This document shows, piece by piece, positions 54,423-63,443 of a stretch of DNA of 64,000 nt. The notes below the pieces were generated by a model. That model was given only the letters and a program-made list of their open reading frames with translations, did no database searches and had not been told where the DNA came from. Position numbers and translations under genes: made by a program. This DNA is from Bordetella parapertussis (lineage in GTDB: Bacteria > Pseudomonadota > Gammaproteobacteria > Burkholderiales > Burkholderiaceae_C), in the NCBI GenBank assembly GCA_945878355.1, contig CAMCTC010000003.1, positions 50,391 to 114,390 of the forward strand. Direction: 5' to 3'. Position 1 is the first letter of the stretch. The number at the start of each line of letters is the position of its first letter.

Positions 54423-55112
54423 ATGATGAACCCGGATTCACAAGACAGCCCCAGGCTGACCCCGCGCCAGCAGCAGATTCTCGATCTGGTGCACGAAGCG
54501 ATTGAGCGCACCGGCGCACCGCCCACCCGCGCCGAGATCGCCGCCGAGTTGGGCTTCAAGTCGGCCAACGCGGCGGAGGAGCATCTGCAAGCCCTGGCGC
54601 GCAAAGGCATGCTGGAGTTGGTGGGCGGCACGTCGCGCGGCATCCGCCTGAGTCGCCAAGCCTTGCGCGGGCTCAATGAGTCGCGCAATAAGCCATTCTC
54701 GCTGCCGATGCCAGGCTTTGAGCAGATCTCGCTGGCGCTGGTGGGCCGGGTGGCGGCCGGCAGCCCGATCCTGGCGCAGGAGCATATTGACCAGCGCTAT
54801 TCGGTCGAGGCCTCGCTCTTTCCTGGCAAGCCCGACTACCTGCTGCGGGTGCGCGGCATGAGCATGCAAGGCGCGGGCATCCTCGACGGCGACCTGCTCG
54901 CGGTGCACAAGACGAAGGAGGCGCGCGAAGGCCAAATCGTCGTTGCACGCTTGGGCGACGAGGTCACCGTCAAGCGGCTGCACCGCACCAGACACGGCAT
55001 CGAGTTGCTGCCCGAGAACCCAGACTTCAAGCCCATCGTGGTGGGCGCCGACGACGCTTTCGAGCTCGAAGGCATCGCGGTGGGCCTGATCCGCAACAAC
55101 CCGTTGATGTAA
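54423..55112 (+). CDS. lexA: SOS repressor LexA
   Basis: A 229-residue protein. The winged helix-turn-helix is at residues 12-76 ([51 protein letters not shown]). The self-cleavage site is Ala112-Gly113 (GRVAAGSPI). The catalytic pair is Ser147 ([14 protein letters not shown]) and Lys184 (DEVTVKRL). It represses DNA-repair genes until RecA filaments trigger cleavage. AGGA precedes the ATG; the next codon is also ATG. It is preceded by two SOS boxes and followed after two bases by a small helix-hairpin-helix gene that should be co-induced by DNA damage. Confidence 0.97.
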   Translation: MMNPDSQDSPRLTPRQQQILDLVHEAIERTGAPPTRAEIAAELGFKSANAAEEHLQALARKGMLELVGGTSRGIRLSRQALRGLNESRNKPFSLPMPGFEQISLALVGRVAAGSPILAQEHIDQRYSVEASLFPGKPDYLLRVRGMSMQGAGILDGDLLAVHKTKEAREGQIVVARLGDEVTVKRLHRTRHGIELLPENPDFKPIVVGADDAFELEGIAVGLIRNNPLM

Positions 55113-55114
55113 CC

Positions 55115-55426
55115 ATGGCCACCACCCACCGATTCAAATCGCCCAAGGTCGCCACGGCCAAGGACTGCAGGCGCTTGGAGCAATTGCCCAACATCGGGCC
55201 GGTGATCGCCGAAGACCTACGCTCGCTTGGCATCCAGCATCCCAGCGAGCTGGCACGGCGCGATCCATTCGCGCTCTACCAGGCCTTGTGCGTGCACAGC
55301 GGCAAGCGCCAGGACCCTTGTGTGCTCGACACTTTCATGGCCGCCACCGATTTCATGCAGGGCGCGGCCGCCGCGCCTTGGTGGGCTTACACAGCGCAGC
55401 GCAAGCAGCGCTACGGGCTGGTCTAG
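55115..55426 (+). CDS. Small helix-hairpin-helix protein (Cdd1-like), co-transcribed with lexA
   Basis: A 103-residue protein. Residues ~17-45 (DCRRLEQLPNIGPVIAEDLRSLGI) form a helix-hairpin-helix with the PNIGP hairpin, a fold used for sequence-independent DNA binding. The remaining part (PFALYQALCVHSGKRQDPCVLDTFMAATDF) matches the family called pathogenicity locus Cdd1. The start is two bases after the lexA stop. The function is unknown; the SOS context points to DNA repair or damage response. The gene ends 17 bp before the stop of the convergent acylase gene. Confidence 0.82.
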   Translation: MATTHRFKSPKVATAKDCRRLEQLPNIGPVIAEDLRSLGIQHPSELARRDPFALYQALCVHSGKRQDPCVLDTFMAATDFMQGAAAAPWWAYTAQRKQRYGLV

Positions 55427-55443
55427 CCTGCGCCCGCAAGATC

Positions 55444-57894
55444 TCAGCGCTTGGGGCCCGGGGGCTGGATCACCAAGGTCTGGACCGGGGCACCTGCAGC
55501 CGGCCAGAGCGGCACACCTTCGGACTGCAGCCAGCGCTGGTTGAAGCTTCGAAACAGCGGCGACCAGGGGATGCCGCTCTGTCCGCTGCTGTGGATCACC
55601 CGCGACCGATTGGCGTCGCCCAAGTCGTAGCGGCCTCGCAGGCTGGGCCCGTGCTCGTCGAGGTAGAACTCGGCGGTCGTGGCGTCGGCCTTCAGGCTGA
55701 CCCGACTGACGTTGACGGTGTGACTGTCGCCGCCCACCGGGCCGCGCAACTCGAACCAGCGCGCCAAAGCCTGGACCTTGGAGAACGGCCGGTGCTCGGC
55801 GCGGACCTGGTGCGCAAGACCCCACTGCCATGCCGCCACATCGCCGCCCTGCTGGCGCTGCAGTTCGTTCAAGGCCTCGGTGAACGCTCGGTTGACTTGG
55901 GCCTCGCAGGTCTCGATCGCCGGTGTGGCCTTGTCGTCGCACCACCAGGCATCGTCCCGCGCCAGCACGCCTTCAAGCGCATCGAAGTAGCCACGCTGGC
56001 CCAGCATCCTGTCGTAGAGCGGCGCGCCCAGTTCGTCAGCCAGAACCTGCTCAGACAGATGGCGCATCCAGCTCCAGTAGATCAGCGGTGCGGCCTTGTC
56101 AACCGCCATCGTCCCGTCGAAACCCGTCAACTGGCCCTGTGCGGCTGCGGCCAATGGATGGTCCGATCGCGCCTTCAGCAAGCGAGGCAGCAGCCTGCCC
56201 ACGGCCAGCGACTTGACATCGCCCTGCATGCGGCCCAAGTCGGCGAGCGTATGCCTGGGTGCTGCCTGGATCATCTGCTCGATGCGCTGGTGACGGAACG
56301 GTAGCGCCCAGTGGTGGGTGATGAAGTGCGGATAACCCGGTGGGGTAATCCTCTGGTTGGCGTTGGCGATGAATCCGCGTTCAGGGTCGCGCTGCTGCGG
56401 CAGCAACCCGACCGGCAGGTAGCCGGCCCAGTCGTAGCGGGCGTCCCAGCCTGGCGCCGGCGCCAGGCCTTGCAAGTCATTGTCAGACCGGCGCAGCGGC
56501 ACTCGGCCTGGCGAGACCAGCGCGATGTGGCCAGCGTCATCGGCCACCGCCATGTTCTGCTGCGGCACATGCCAACTTGCTGCGGCTCGGACAAAGGCAT
56601 CGACCGAACCCGCCTGGTTCATCGCCAGCGTCGTCGCGACGATGTCGTTGTCGGTATCGAGACCGGTCCAGCGCAACGCGATCGCGTAAGCAGGATTGGC
56701 GCCGAGCGCGCCGTCGGCCATGCCTGACAGCGCCGCGTCCGAGATCACCGGCCCGTGGCGGGTGCTGCGCACCGTCAGCAGCAGGTCGGGCTTGCCCTTG
56801 ACCTTGATGGTCTCCTGGCGACTTTCGAAACGCGCCCAGCCCTCGGGCGTCTGGTACTGCTGCGGGTCATCGGGATTGATGCGCTCGAGGTAGCTGTCCT
56901 GAACGTCAGGGCCGGTATTGGTCAGACCCCAGGCGATGTCTTCGTTCTGGCCCATCACCACGCCAGGCAAGCCGGGCAAGGTCGCGCCAGCGATCTTGAG
57001 GCCCGGCGCTTCGAGGCGGGCAAAGTACCACAGCGCCGGGGTCGAGAGCTTGAGGTGAGGGTCGCTGGCCAGCAGCGGATGGCCGGTGGCGCTGCGGCTG
57101 CCGGCCAGCACCCAGATGTTCGAACCGACACCCTCGACCTCGCTCTCGGGTGCTGCGGCCATCAGCCTGAGCAGCGAAGCCTCGCTCGTGGCCTGCTGAC
57201 CGTCGAGCAGCAGCGAACGGTAGAACGCCGCGTAATCCATGCTGGCCGGCACCACGTCGCCGGGATACGGCGGCATCAGCTGGTCGATGCGCTGCTTCGG
57301 CAGCTTGGCCGACAGACGCAGCCGAATCAGTTCGCTCTGCCAGTTCGCGCCCAGGTCCCAGGCCATCATGATCGCCCAGGCCAGGCTGTCCTGTGGCGTC
57401 CAGGGCTCGGGCTGCAGCCCGAGCAACACAAACTCGGGCGGCCGCGCGCTCAGGTCCGCGATCACCGCGTTGACGCCGTCGGCGTAAGCCTGCAAGGCCG
57501 AGCGCGAGGCAGCCGGCAACTGGTCCCACTGCGCCGACGCGGTTCGCCGAACGCCCAGCGTACGCAAAAAGCGGTCGGTGTCGGCTGCGCCTTCGCCGAA
57601 GGCTTCGGCCAGCCGCCCAGCGCCGATACGTCGGTGGGTCTCCATCTGCCACAGCCGGTCCTGCGCATGGGCAACGCCCAGACCAAAGAAGGCGTCGGCG
57701 ATGCTGGCCGCACGGATCGTCGGGATGCCATGCTCGTCGCGCTCGATCCGCAGTTCAGCGCGTGCGCCGGGCAGCACCATGCCGCCCGAGGTCTGCGGCA
57801 ACACACGCTGGCCATAGATCCAGGCCGCCGCAACGCAGGCCATCGCCAGCAGCAACAGCGCGACCAGCGAGCGGACCATCCATTTGCGAACCAT
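55444..57894 (-). CDS. Penicillin-acylase family (Ntn) amidohydrolase
   Basis: An 816-residue protein with an N-terminal membrane or signal segment (SLVALLLLAMACVAAAWIYG). The alpha chain contains LRIERDEHGIPTIRAASIADAFFGLGVAHAQDRLWQMETHRR. The autocatalytic cleavage site precedes Ser258 in EGVGSNIWVLAGSRSATGHPLLASDPHL, whose Ser becomes the N-terminal nucleophile of the beta chain. NEDIAWGLTNTGPDVQD and the late NRSRVIHSSGQSG block are also typical. Members hydrolyse penicillins, acyl-homoserine lactones or other N-acyl amides. Which one cannot be told here. Periplasmic location is expected. Confidence 0.92.
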   Translation of the reverse strand: MVRKWMVRSLVALLLLAMACVAAAWIYGQRVLPQTSGGMVLPGARAELRIERDEHGIPTIRAASIADAFFGLGVAHAQDRLWQMETHRRIGAGRLAEAFGEGAADTDRFLRTLGVRRTASAQWDQLPAASRSALQAYADGVNAVIADLSARPPEFVLLGLQPEPWTPQDSLAWAIMMAWDLGANWQSELIRLRLSAKLPKQRIDQLMPPYPGDVVPASMDYAAFYRSLLLDGQQATSEASLLRLMAAAPESEVEGVGSNIWVLAGSRSATGHPLLASDPHLKLSTPALWYFARLEAPGLKIAGATLPGLPGVVMGQNEDIAWGLTNTGPDVQDSYLERINPDDPQQYQTPEGWARFESRQETIKVKGKPDLLLTVRSTRHGPVISDAALSGMADGALGANPAYAIALRWTGLDTDNDIVATTLAMNQAGSVDAFVRAAASWHVPQQNMAVADDAGHIALVSPGRVPLRRSDNDLQGLAPAPGWDARYDWAGYLPVGLLPQQRDPERGFIANANQRITPPGYPHFITHHWALPFRHQRIEQMIQAAPRHTLADLGRMQGDVKSLAVGRLLPRLLKARSDHPLAAAAQGQLTGFDGTMAVDKAAPLIYWSWMRHLSEQVLADELGAPLYDRMLGQRGYFDALEGVLARDDAWWCDDKATPAIETCEAQVNRAFTEALNELQRQQGGDVAAWQWGLAHQVRAEHRPFSKVQALARWFELRGPVGGDSHTVNVSRVSLKADATTAEFYLDEHGPSLRGRYDLGDANRSRVIHSSGQSGIPWSPLFRSFNQRWLQSEGVPLWPAAGAPVQTLVIQPPGPKR

Positions 57895-57951
57895 GCAGTC
57901 CTCCTGGCTGAGGTCGGCGACGATTTCGAGCGCGGGCCGATCGGCCGTGCT

Positions 57952-58473
57952 CTACGGCGTGGCGAGAAAGTCGCTCTTGCCGAGCTCAACCCCGGCTTGT
58001 CGCAGCAAGGCGTAAGCCATCGAGATATGGAAAAAGAAGTTGGGTAGCGCCCAATGCTTGAGAAACACTTCGCCGGTGAAATGCAGCGGGTCACGGGTTC
58101 GCATCGGAATCACGATCTCGCGGCCCTCGCTGCCGTCGACCGCCGCCGCCGGCACCGAATCTACATAGGCAAGGGTCTTGCGAACGCGCTCACGCAGGTC
58201 GGCCAGGCTGACTTCGTTGTCCTCGAATTTGGGCAGCTCTTGCCCGGCCAATCGCGCGACGCAACCCTTGGCGGCATCACTGGCGATGCGGATCTGCGAG
58301 ACGAAGGGCAGCATGTCGGGAGACAGGCGAAGCTGAAGGTAATTGTCTGGATCGAACTTGCGCGCCAACGCATGGGCTTCGGCCTTGTCCAGCCAGGTCA
58401 GCAAGGCGCCGAGCTGGCGTTTGAACACTGGCACGCTGGCCGAGTGCATCGAGAGGTTTGCGGCGATCGTCAT
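57952..58473 (-). CDS. DUF1993 family protein
   Basis: A 173-residue soluble protein starting MTIAANLSMHSASVPVFKRQ. The family blocks are LGALLTWLDKAEAHALARKFDPDNYLQLRLSPDMLPFVSQIRIASDAAKGCVARLAG, HFTGEVFLKHWALPNFFFHISMAYALLRQAGVELGKSDFL. The His residues in the last block suggest relation to DinB-like four-helix proteins. No activity is established. The ATG at 58473 has GGAGAAA at normal spacing. It lies 57 bp downstream of the acylase gene's start, on the opposite side of that gene's promoter and on the same strand. Confidence 0.8.
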   Translation of the reverse strand: MTIAANLSMHSASVPVFKRQLGALLTWLDKAEAHALARKFDPDNYLQLRLSPDMLPFVSQIRIASDAAKGCVARLAGQELPKFEDNEVSLADLRERVRKTLAYVDSVPAAAVDGSEGREIVIPMRTRDPLHFTGEVFLKHWALPNFFFHISMAYALLRQAGVELGKSDFLATP

Positions 58474-58565
58474 GGGTTTCTCCGTCGAAACGGTTTGTGA
58501 AAGGTTCCGCATGCTAGCGCCGGCCAGGCCGAGCAGCCGGACGCGGCACAATCCCGGCCCACACC

Positions 58566-59573
58566 ATGAACATCATCATCCTCGACGACTACCAGGACGC
58601 GGTTCGCAAACTGCGCTGCGCGGCCCAACTGGAGCGATACAACGCCAAGGTCTTCACCAACACGGTCAAGGGCATTGGCCAGTTGGCGATCCGGCTGCGC
58701 GACGCCGAGGTGCTGGTGCTGATCCGCGAACGCACCCATTTCCCGCGCGCGCTGCTGGAAAAACTGCCCAAGCTGCGCTTGATCGTACAGACCGGCAAGG
58801 TCGGTTCGCACATCGATCTGGCCACCTGCAACAAGCTGGGCATCGCAGTGGCTGAAGGCGCAGGATCGCCGGTTGCCGCCGCCGAGTTGACCTGGGCCTT
58901 GATCATGGCCGCGATGCGCAGGCTGCCGCAGTACATCGGCAACCTCAAGCACGGCGCCTGGCAGCAAAGCGGGCTCAAAGCAGCCTCGATGCCGCCCAAC
59001 TTCGGCCTGGGCATGTTGCTCAAGGGCCGCAGACTGGGGATCTGGGGCTACGGCAAGATCGGCCAGCTCGTCGCCGGCTATGGCCGAGCCTTCGGCATGC
59101 AGGTACAGGTCTGGGGCAGCGAAGCATCGCGAGAGCGCGCCGTGGCCGACGGCTACCAGACCGCCGAAAGCCGCGAGGCGTTTTTCGAGAGCTGTGACGT
59201 GTTGTCGGTGCATTTGCGCTTGAACGACGAGACCCGTTCGATCATCGGGCTTGAAGACCTGGCCCGGATGAAACCCACGGCACTGTTCGTCAACACCTCG
59301 CGCGCCGAACTGGTGGCAGACAGCGCGCTGGTCTCAGCGCTCAACAAGGGCCGTCCCGGCATGGCGGCAGTCGATGTCTTCGAGACCGAGCCGATCCTGC
59401 AGGGGCACCCCCTGCTGCGGATGGAAAACGCCATCTGCACCCCGCATATAGGCTTTGTAGAGCAAGACAGCTACGAGATGTATTTCGGCGCGGCGTTCGA
59501 GAACGTCATCAACTTCATCCGCAACGAGCCCAGCAACATCGTCAACCCGGACGCCCTCAAGGTGATCCGTTGA
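58566..59573 (+). CDS. D-2-hydroxyacid dehydrogenase family protein
   Basis: A 335-residue NAD-dependent enzyme of the SerA/LdhA superfamily. The Rossmann motif is GIWGYGKIGQLVAGYGRAFGM. The catalytic Arg is in NTSRAELVA, the Glu in VDVFETEP and the His in CTPHIGFVEQDSYE. It interconverts a 2-oxoacid and a D-2-hydroxyacid; the specific acid is unknown. The two starts of the divergent DUF1993 gene and this gene are 92 bp apart. A FAD-linked D-2-hydroxyacid oxidase exists elsewhere in the window (16708), but no link is evident. Confidence 0.9.
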   Translation: MNIIILDDYQDAVRKLRCAAQLERYNAKVFTNTVKGIGQLAIRLRDAEVLVLIRERTHFPRALLEKLPKLRLIVQTGKVGSHIDLATCNKLGIAVAEGAGSPVAAAELTWALIMAAMRRLPQYIGNLKHGAWQQSGLKAASMPPNFGLGMLLKGRRLGIWGYGKIGQLVAGYGRAFGMQVQVWGSEASRERAVADGYQTAESREAFFESCDVLSVHLRLNDETRSIIGLEDLARMKPTALFVNTSRAELVADSALVSALNKGRPGMAAVDVFETEPILQGHPLLRMENAICTPHIGFVEQDSYEMYFGAAFENVINFIRNEPSNIVNPDALKVIR

Positions 59574-59603
59574 GATTGGCGGGCGCAGCGCGGGATCCTG
59601 GCG

Positions 59604-60233
59604 TTGGCTGAGCCACCGACCCAAGTCCCGTCGGACGACAACACGCTGCGCCAGCCAGCGTCCTGCGCCGAGTTGTTGCGCGTCTTCAACCGCCTGGCCT
59701 TGCAAGGCTTTGGCGGCGTACTGCCGATCGCCCACCATGAACTGGTTGAGCGCGAGCGCTGGATCACCGCGCAGCAGTTCGTCGAACTGCTCACCATCAG
59801 CCAGGTGCTGCCAGGGCCGAACATCGTCAACTTTGCGATCATCTTCGGTGACCGCTTCTTCGGCTGGCGTGGCGCGGCAGCCGCCAGCGCCGGATTGCTG
59901 GTCCTGCCAATGGTGATCGTGCTGGCGCTGGCGATGGCCTACCAGCGCCTGGCAGACTGGCCGACCGTGACCGGCGCTTTGCGCGGCATGGGCGCAGTGG
60001 CTGCCGGCCTGATCATCGCCACGGCGGTGAAGTTGGCCCGCGCACTCAAGCACAACCCTTTGGGCATGCCGGCCAGTTTTGCGCTGGGCGCCGCGACACT
60101 GGTGATGGTGGGATTCCTGCGCTGGCCGATGGTGTGGGTGGTGCTAGGCCTGGGCTCGCTGGGCATGGCGCTGGCGGCTTGGCGACTGAGCGAGCAGCGC
60201 CTGCCCGGCCCAAGCGAAGAACTGCGGCCATGA
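59604..60233 (+). CDS. chrA: Chromate transporter, N-terminal half (split ChrA)
   Basis: A 209-residue membrane protein corresponding to one half of ChrA. The ChrA signature is seen in LALQGFGGVLPIAHHELVERERWITAQQFVELLTISQVLPGPN. About five to six helices are visible. The start is a TTG at 59604; no better in-frame start precedes the conserved region. The stop overlaps the start of the second half by ATGA. Short-chain CHR proteins act as pairs that export chromate, though many relatives are uncharacterised. Confidence 0.85.
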   Translation: MAEPPTQVPSDDNTLRQPASCAELLRVFNRLALQGFGGVLPIAHHELVERERWITAQQFVELLTISQVLPGPNIVNFAIIFGDRFFGWRGAAAASAGLLVLPMVIVLALAMAYQRLADWPTVTGALRGMGAVAAGLIIATAVKLARALKHNPLGMPASFALGAATLVMVGFLRWPMVWVVLGLGSLGMALAAWRLSEQRLPGPSEELRP

Positions 60234-60790
60234 GTGCGAGCATCTGGTTCGATCTGCACGGTCTGGCCTGGGCCGATCTGCTGCAGCTGTGGCTTCATTT
60301 CATGCTGCTGTCGATGCTGGCAGTGGGCGGCGCGATCACCACCGCGCCTGACATGCAGCGCTACCTGGTGGCCGAGCATGGCTGGATGTCCGACGCGCAG
60401 TTCACCGCTGGTGTGGCGATTGCCCAGGCCGCACCCGGCCCCAATATCCTTTTCGTCGCGGTGATGGGCTGGCAGGTGGCAGGCGCTGCCGGTCTGGTTG
60501 CCACCATGGCCGGCATCCTGGGCCCGTCGTCGATCGTCGCGGTGCTGGTCGGGCGCTACCGCAGGCGCCGTGCCGACTCGCTGGCGCTGCGGGCTTTCAC
60601 GGCCGGCCTGGCACCGCTGACGCTGGGTTTGCTGCTGTCGACGGGCTGGATCCTCACCGCGCCGGTGCGCCAGCATGGGGTGGCGCTGGCCTTGGTGGCG
60701 GGAACGGTGCTGCTGTCCGTGCGCGGCAAGCCTAGCCCGATGTGGTTGATCGCCGCAGGCGCGGTGGCAGGCGGGCTGGCGCTGACCTGA
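60230..60790 (+). CDS. chrA: Chromate transporter, C-terminal half (split ChrA)
   Basis: A 186-residue membrane protein with the second CHR signature: MLAVGGAITTAPDMQRYLVAEHGWMSDAQFTAGVAIAQAAPGPNILF. It begins MSASIWFDLHG inside the last codon of the first half (ATGA). The pair would insert with opposite topologies to form the transporter. The next gene, a LysE exporter, follows nine bases after its stop. Confidence 0.86.
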   Translation: MSASIWFDLHGLAWADLLQLWLHFMLLSMLAVGGAITTAPDMQRYLVAEHGWMSDAQFTAGVAIAQAAPGPNILFVAVMGWQVAGAAGLVATMAGILGPSSIVAVLVGRYRRRRADSLALRAFTAGLAPLTLGLLLSTGWILTAPVRQHGVALALVAGTVLLSVRGKPSPMWLIAAGAVAGGLALT

Positions 60791-60798
60791 TCGCGATA

Positions 60799-61464
60799 AT
60801 GCCGATGCTCGATGCCGTCCAACATTGGCCGCTGTTCATCAGCGCCGGCTTGCTGCTCAACCTGACACCTGGCGCCGACATGGCGCTGGTCGCCCGCAAT
60901 GCTGCCAGCCAAGGCTTCAAGGGCGGTGCAGCCGCCGCGCTGGGCGTGGGCGCCGGCTGCTGGGTGCACATTGCCGCCGCCGCGCTCGGCTTGTCAGCGC
61001 TGCTGGCCGGATCGACCATCGCTTTCGACTTGCTGCGCTGGGCCGGTGCTGCCTACCTGTTGTGGCTGGGCTGGAGTCTTCTGCGTCAACGTCAAGCCAT
61101 CCCACAAGATTCGCAGTTATTGGACACCGAAGCCAGCCGCAGCACTTGGCGCCGCATGTTCGCGCAAGGATTCTTGACCAACGCGCTCAACCCCAAGGTG
61201 GCGCTGTTCTTCCTCGCCTTCGTACCGCAATTCATCCGGCCCGACGCGTCCGCGCGCACGCTGGCCTTCATTGCGCTGGGCACGGTGTTCGTCGTCAACG
61301 CGACCCTGGTCAACCTGGGTATCGCCTGGGCTGTGTCGGCGCTGCGCCAGCGACTGGACAGCCGGCCGGCGCTGCGCCGGGCCGGCGATTGGCTGAACCG
61401 CGGCGTGGGCGGGATGTTCGTGCTGCTCGGCCTGCGCCTGGCCTGGGGCGACGGCGGGCGCTGA
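60799..61464 (+). CDS. LysE/RhtB family amino-acid exporter
   Basis: A 221-residue protein with six membrane helices. The family start is LLLNLTPGADMALVARNAASQGFKGGAAAALGVGAGCWVH, with the conserved TPGAD/GP motif. Later blocks are LRWAGAAYLLWLGWSLLR and FAQGFLTNALNPKVALFFLAFVPQFI. It would export an amino acid or derivative such as homoserine lactone. ATGs at 60799 and 60805 are both possible starts. It is probably co-transcribed with the chr pair. Confidence 0.9.
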   Translation: MPMLDAVQHWPLFISAGLLLNLTPGADMALVARNAASQGFKGGAAAALGVGAGCWVHIAAAALGLSALLAGSTIAFDLLRWAGAAYLLWLGWSLLRQRQAIPQDSQLLDTEASRSTWRRMFAQGFLTNALNPKVALFFLAFVPQFIRPDASARTLAFIALGTVFVVNATLVNLGIAWAVSALRQRLDSRPALRRAGDWLNRGVGGMFVLLGLRLAWGDGGR

Positions 61465-61641
61465 GACGGTCAACGCAGCGACGGCAGCGACCTGCGCTTC
61501 GGACACCACGGCTGAACCTGATGCCGGTGCCGGACAGGCCGATATGGTCATTCAGACCCGGGTGTCGCGTCGAGGCACAAACGGATGCAGCGCTGCGCAA
61601 AGTCAATCGCCGCAGCCCGGATATTTCTAACGTATATGAAG

Positions 61642-61663
61642 TGCAGGCTTCAACCTGCAGGTT
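61642..61663. promoter_or_regulatory. Overlapping palindromes upstream of the FadL-like gene
   Basis: TGCAGG-CTTCAA-CCTGCA (61642-61659) overlaps the 12-bp perfect palindrome AACCTGCAGGTT (61652-61663). They lie 46 bp before the FadL-type start codon, just after an AT-rich patch (TAACGTATATGA) that could be a -10. This is a reasonable operator candidate; no regulator gene is adjacent. The rest of 61465-61708 shows no gene. Confidence 0.45.
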
Positions 61664-61708
61664 TTGTCACCAGGCACCCTCTGGGCCAACGAATAGGAGA
61701 TGACAGCC

Positions 61709-63094
61709 ATGAAAACTGCTTTCGTTCACACGCCGATCGCACTGGCGATGGCCGGTTTCGCTTTTGCCTGCGCCCCGGCATTCGGCGCAGGATTCCAGCT
61801 CAACGAGTCCTCGGCCTCGGGTTTGGGCAACGCCTTCGCGGGCGGTGCCGCGGCAGCCGAAGACGCCAGCACGCTGTGGTCCAACCCTGCCGGCATGTCG
61901 CGCCTGCGCACCAGACAACTTGTGGGCGCGCTGCATGTGATCACGCCGTCGATGAAATTCAACAACGAGGCCTCGGTCGCCGCCAGTCAGCAATTGCTGG
62001 GCGACGCCGGCGGCGACGCAGGCGGGCCGAACTACGTGCCCAACCTCTATTTTTCGATGCCAATCAACCAGGCTTGGTCGTTCGGCGTCGGCTTCACCGC
62101 GCCCTGGGGCTTGGTCACCGACTACGAAGGCGGCTGGGCAGGCCGATTCCAGGCGGACAAGTCCAGCATCAAGACCATGAACCTCAATCCGGCGGTGTCG
62201 TGGAAGGTGGCGAACAACTTCGCGCTCGGGCTCGGGCTGAACGTGCAGCGAATCGAAGGTGAATTCACCAACCAAGTCAATTACTCGGGCGCACTGCTCA
62301 GCGCGGCCGCCGCAGCCGGCTTCGCGCCGGGGTCGCCGACCTTCAGCGCCATCGCAGCAGCGACACCAGGGCTTGAGTCGAGCGCGGTGATCAAGGGCAC
62401 CGACACCAGTGCCGGCTGGAACAGCGGGCTGCTGTGGGATCTGGATGAGAACTCACGCCTCGGGCTCAGCTACCGTTCGCGCGTGAGCTATTCGCTCAGG
62501 GGCGACGCGATGTTCACGAATCCCGTGCCGGCGTCACTGCCGGTACTGGCCCAAGGGCTGGCGAATGCGGTCAACACCCAGAGGTTGAACAACTCGGGCA
62601 TCACTGCGAAAGTCAAGATGCCTGAGATCGTCAATATCTCTTACTTCCGTGCGATGGGTCGCTGGGACATCATGGCCGACGCCCAGTGGACTGGATGGTC
62701 AGCGATCCAGGACTTGACCTTCGTTCGCGATAGCGGCCAGACTCTGCTCAGCACACCGGAGAACTTCAAGAACGTCTGGAAGTTTGCCGTGGGCGCCAAT
62801 TGGCGGCCCGACAGCGTCTGGACCGTGCGTGGAGGCCTCGCCCACGACCAATCTCCGGTGCAAACCAAATACCGGACCGCACGCCTGCCAGACGCCAACA
62901 AAAACTGGCTGACCTTGGGCGGCCAGTACAAGACGAGCAACGCGTTCAAGCTCGACTTCGGTGCGGCCTATCTCTGGGTCAACAGCGGCCAGATCAACAA
63001 CAACGGTGGCGACCCCTCAGGCAACGGCTTGCTCAATGGCCACTACAACAGCAGCACCTGGATCCTGTCAGGCCAGGCAGCTTGGTCGTTCTGA
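61709..63094 (+). CDS. FadL/OmpP1/TodX family outer-membrane transport protein
   Basis: A 461-residue protein with a signal peptide (MKTAFVHTPIALAMAGFAFA, cleaved after AFGA). The mature N-terminus begins GFQLNESSASGLGNAFAGGAAAAEDASTLWSNPAGMSRL, the FadL hatch with its NPA motif. The rest has the alternating pattern of a 14-strand barrel and ends in Trp-Ser-Phe, a beta-signal terminus. Members take up long-chain fatty acids or hydrophobic aromatics. The start at 61709 has AGGAGA eight bases upstream; an ATG three codons earlier overlaps that site. A thiolase-type gene starts 350 bp downstream. Confidence 0.92.
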   Translation: MKTAFVHTPIALAMAGFAFACAPAFGAGFQLNESSASGLGNAFAGGAAAAEDASTLWSNPAGMSRLRTRQLVGALHVITPSMKFNNEASVAASQQLLGDAGGDAGGPNYVPNLYFSMPINQAWSFGVGFTAPWGLVTDYEGGWAGRFQADKSSIKTMNLNPAVSWKVANNFALGLGLNVQRIEGEFTNQVNYSGALLSAAAAAGFAPGSPTFSAIAAATPGLESSAVIKGTDTSAGWNSGLLWDLDENSRLGLSYRSRVSYSLRGDAMFTNPVPASLPVLAQGLANAVNTQRLNNSGITAKVKMPEIVNISYFRAMGRWDIMADAQWTGWSAIQDLTFVRDSGQTLLSTPENFKNVWKFAVGANWRPDSVWTVRGGLAHDQSPVQTKYRTARLPDANKNWLTLGGQYKTSNAFKLDFGAAYLWVNSGQINNNGGDPSGNGLLNGHYNSSTWILSGQAAWSF

Positions 63095-63443
63095 ACGATC
63101 TCGCCGGACCGCTGCCATGGGGCGTGCGGATTGCCCGCAACCGGTTCACGGCCTGTTGCGAGGCGCCGACGCCTCGACCCGGCTGGGCTCGGGCTGGGTA
63201 CTCGACGGCGTCAAATGCCAGGTGCTGCACGGCGGCGCGGCGCAGCAGATGATCGTCTGCGCCCGCTTGTCCCTGCGGTGTTGCGCAGCCTCGCCGGGCA
63301 GGACAACGAAGCCGTGAACGCCTTGTTGGCGCGCTGGCCGCCTGCGGCTGCTACGCAACGTGGCAGTGGTCGGCCACAATATAGAGCATGGTTGAACCAA
63401 TGGTATAAGGTATACTCAAATACCTTTATCGTCAATATCAGCC
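63095..63443. other. 349-bp gap between the FadL-like and thiolase genes
   Basis: The first ~270 bases are GC-rich with short open frames but nothing recognisable. One (from 63118: MGRADCPQPVHGLLRG onward, containing LGSGWVLDG) could be a decayed gene, without a family match I can name. The last ~75 bases turn AT-rich and hold an inverted repeat and the probable promoter of the thiolase gene. Confidence 0.45.
63407..63426. promoter_or_regulatory. Inverted repeat upstream of the thiolase gene
   Basis: AAGGTAT-6 nt-ATACCTT is a perfect 7-6-7 dyad ending 17 bp before the ATG at 63444. It overlaps a TATACT hexamer (63411-63416) that could be the -10, so a bound repressor would block transcription. 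Confidence 0.55.
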
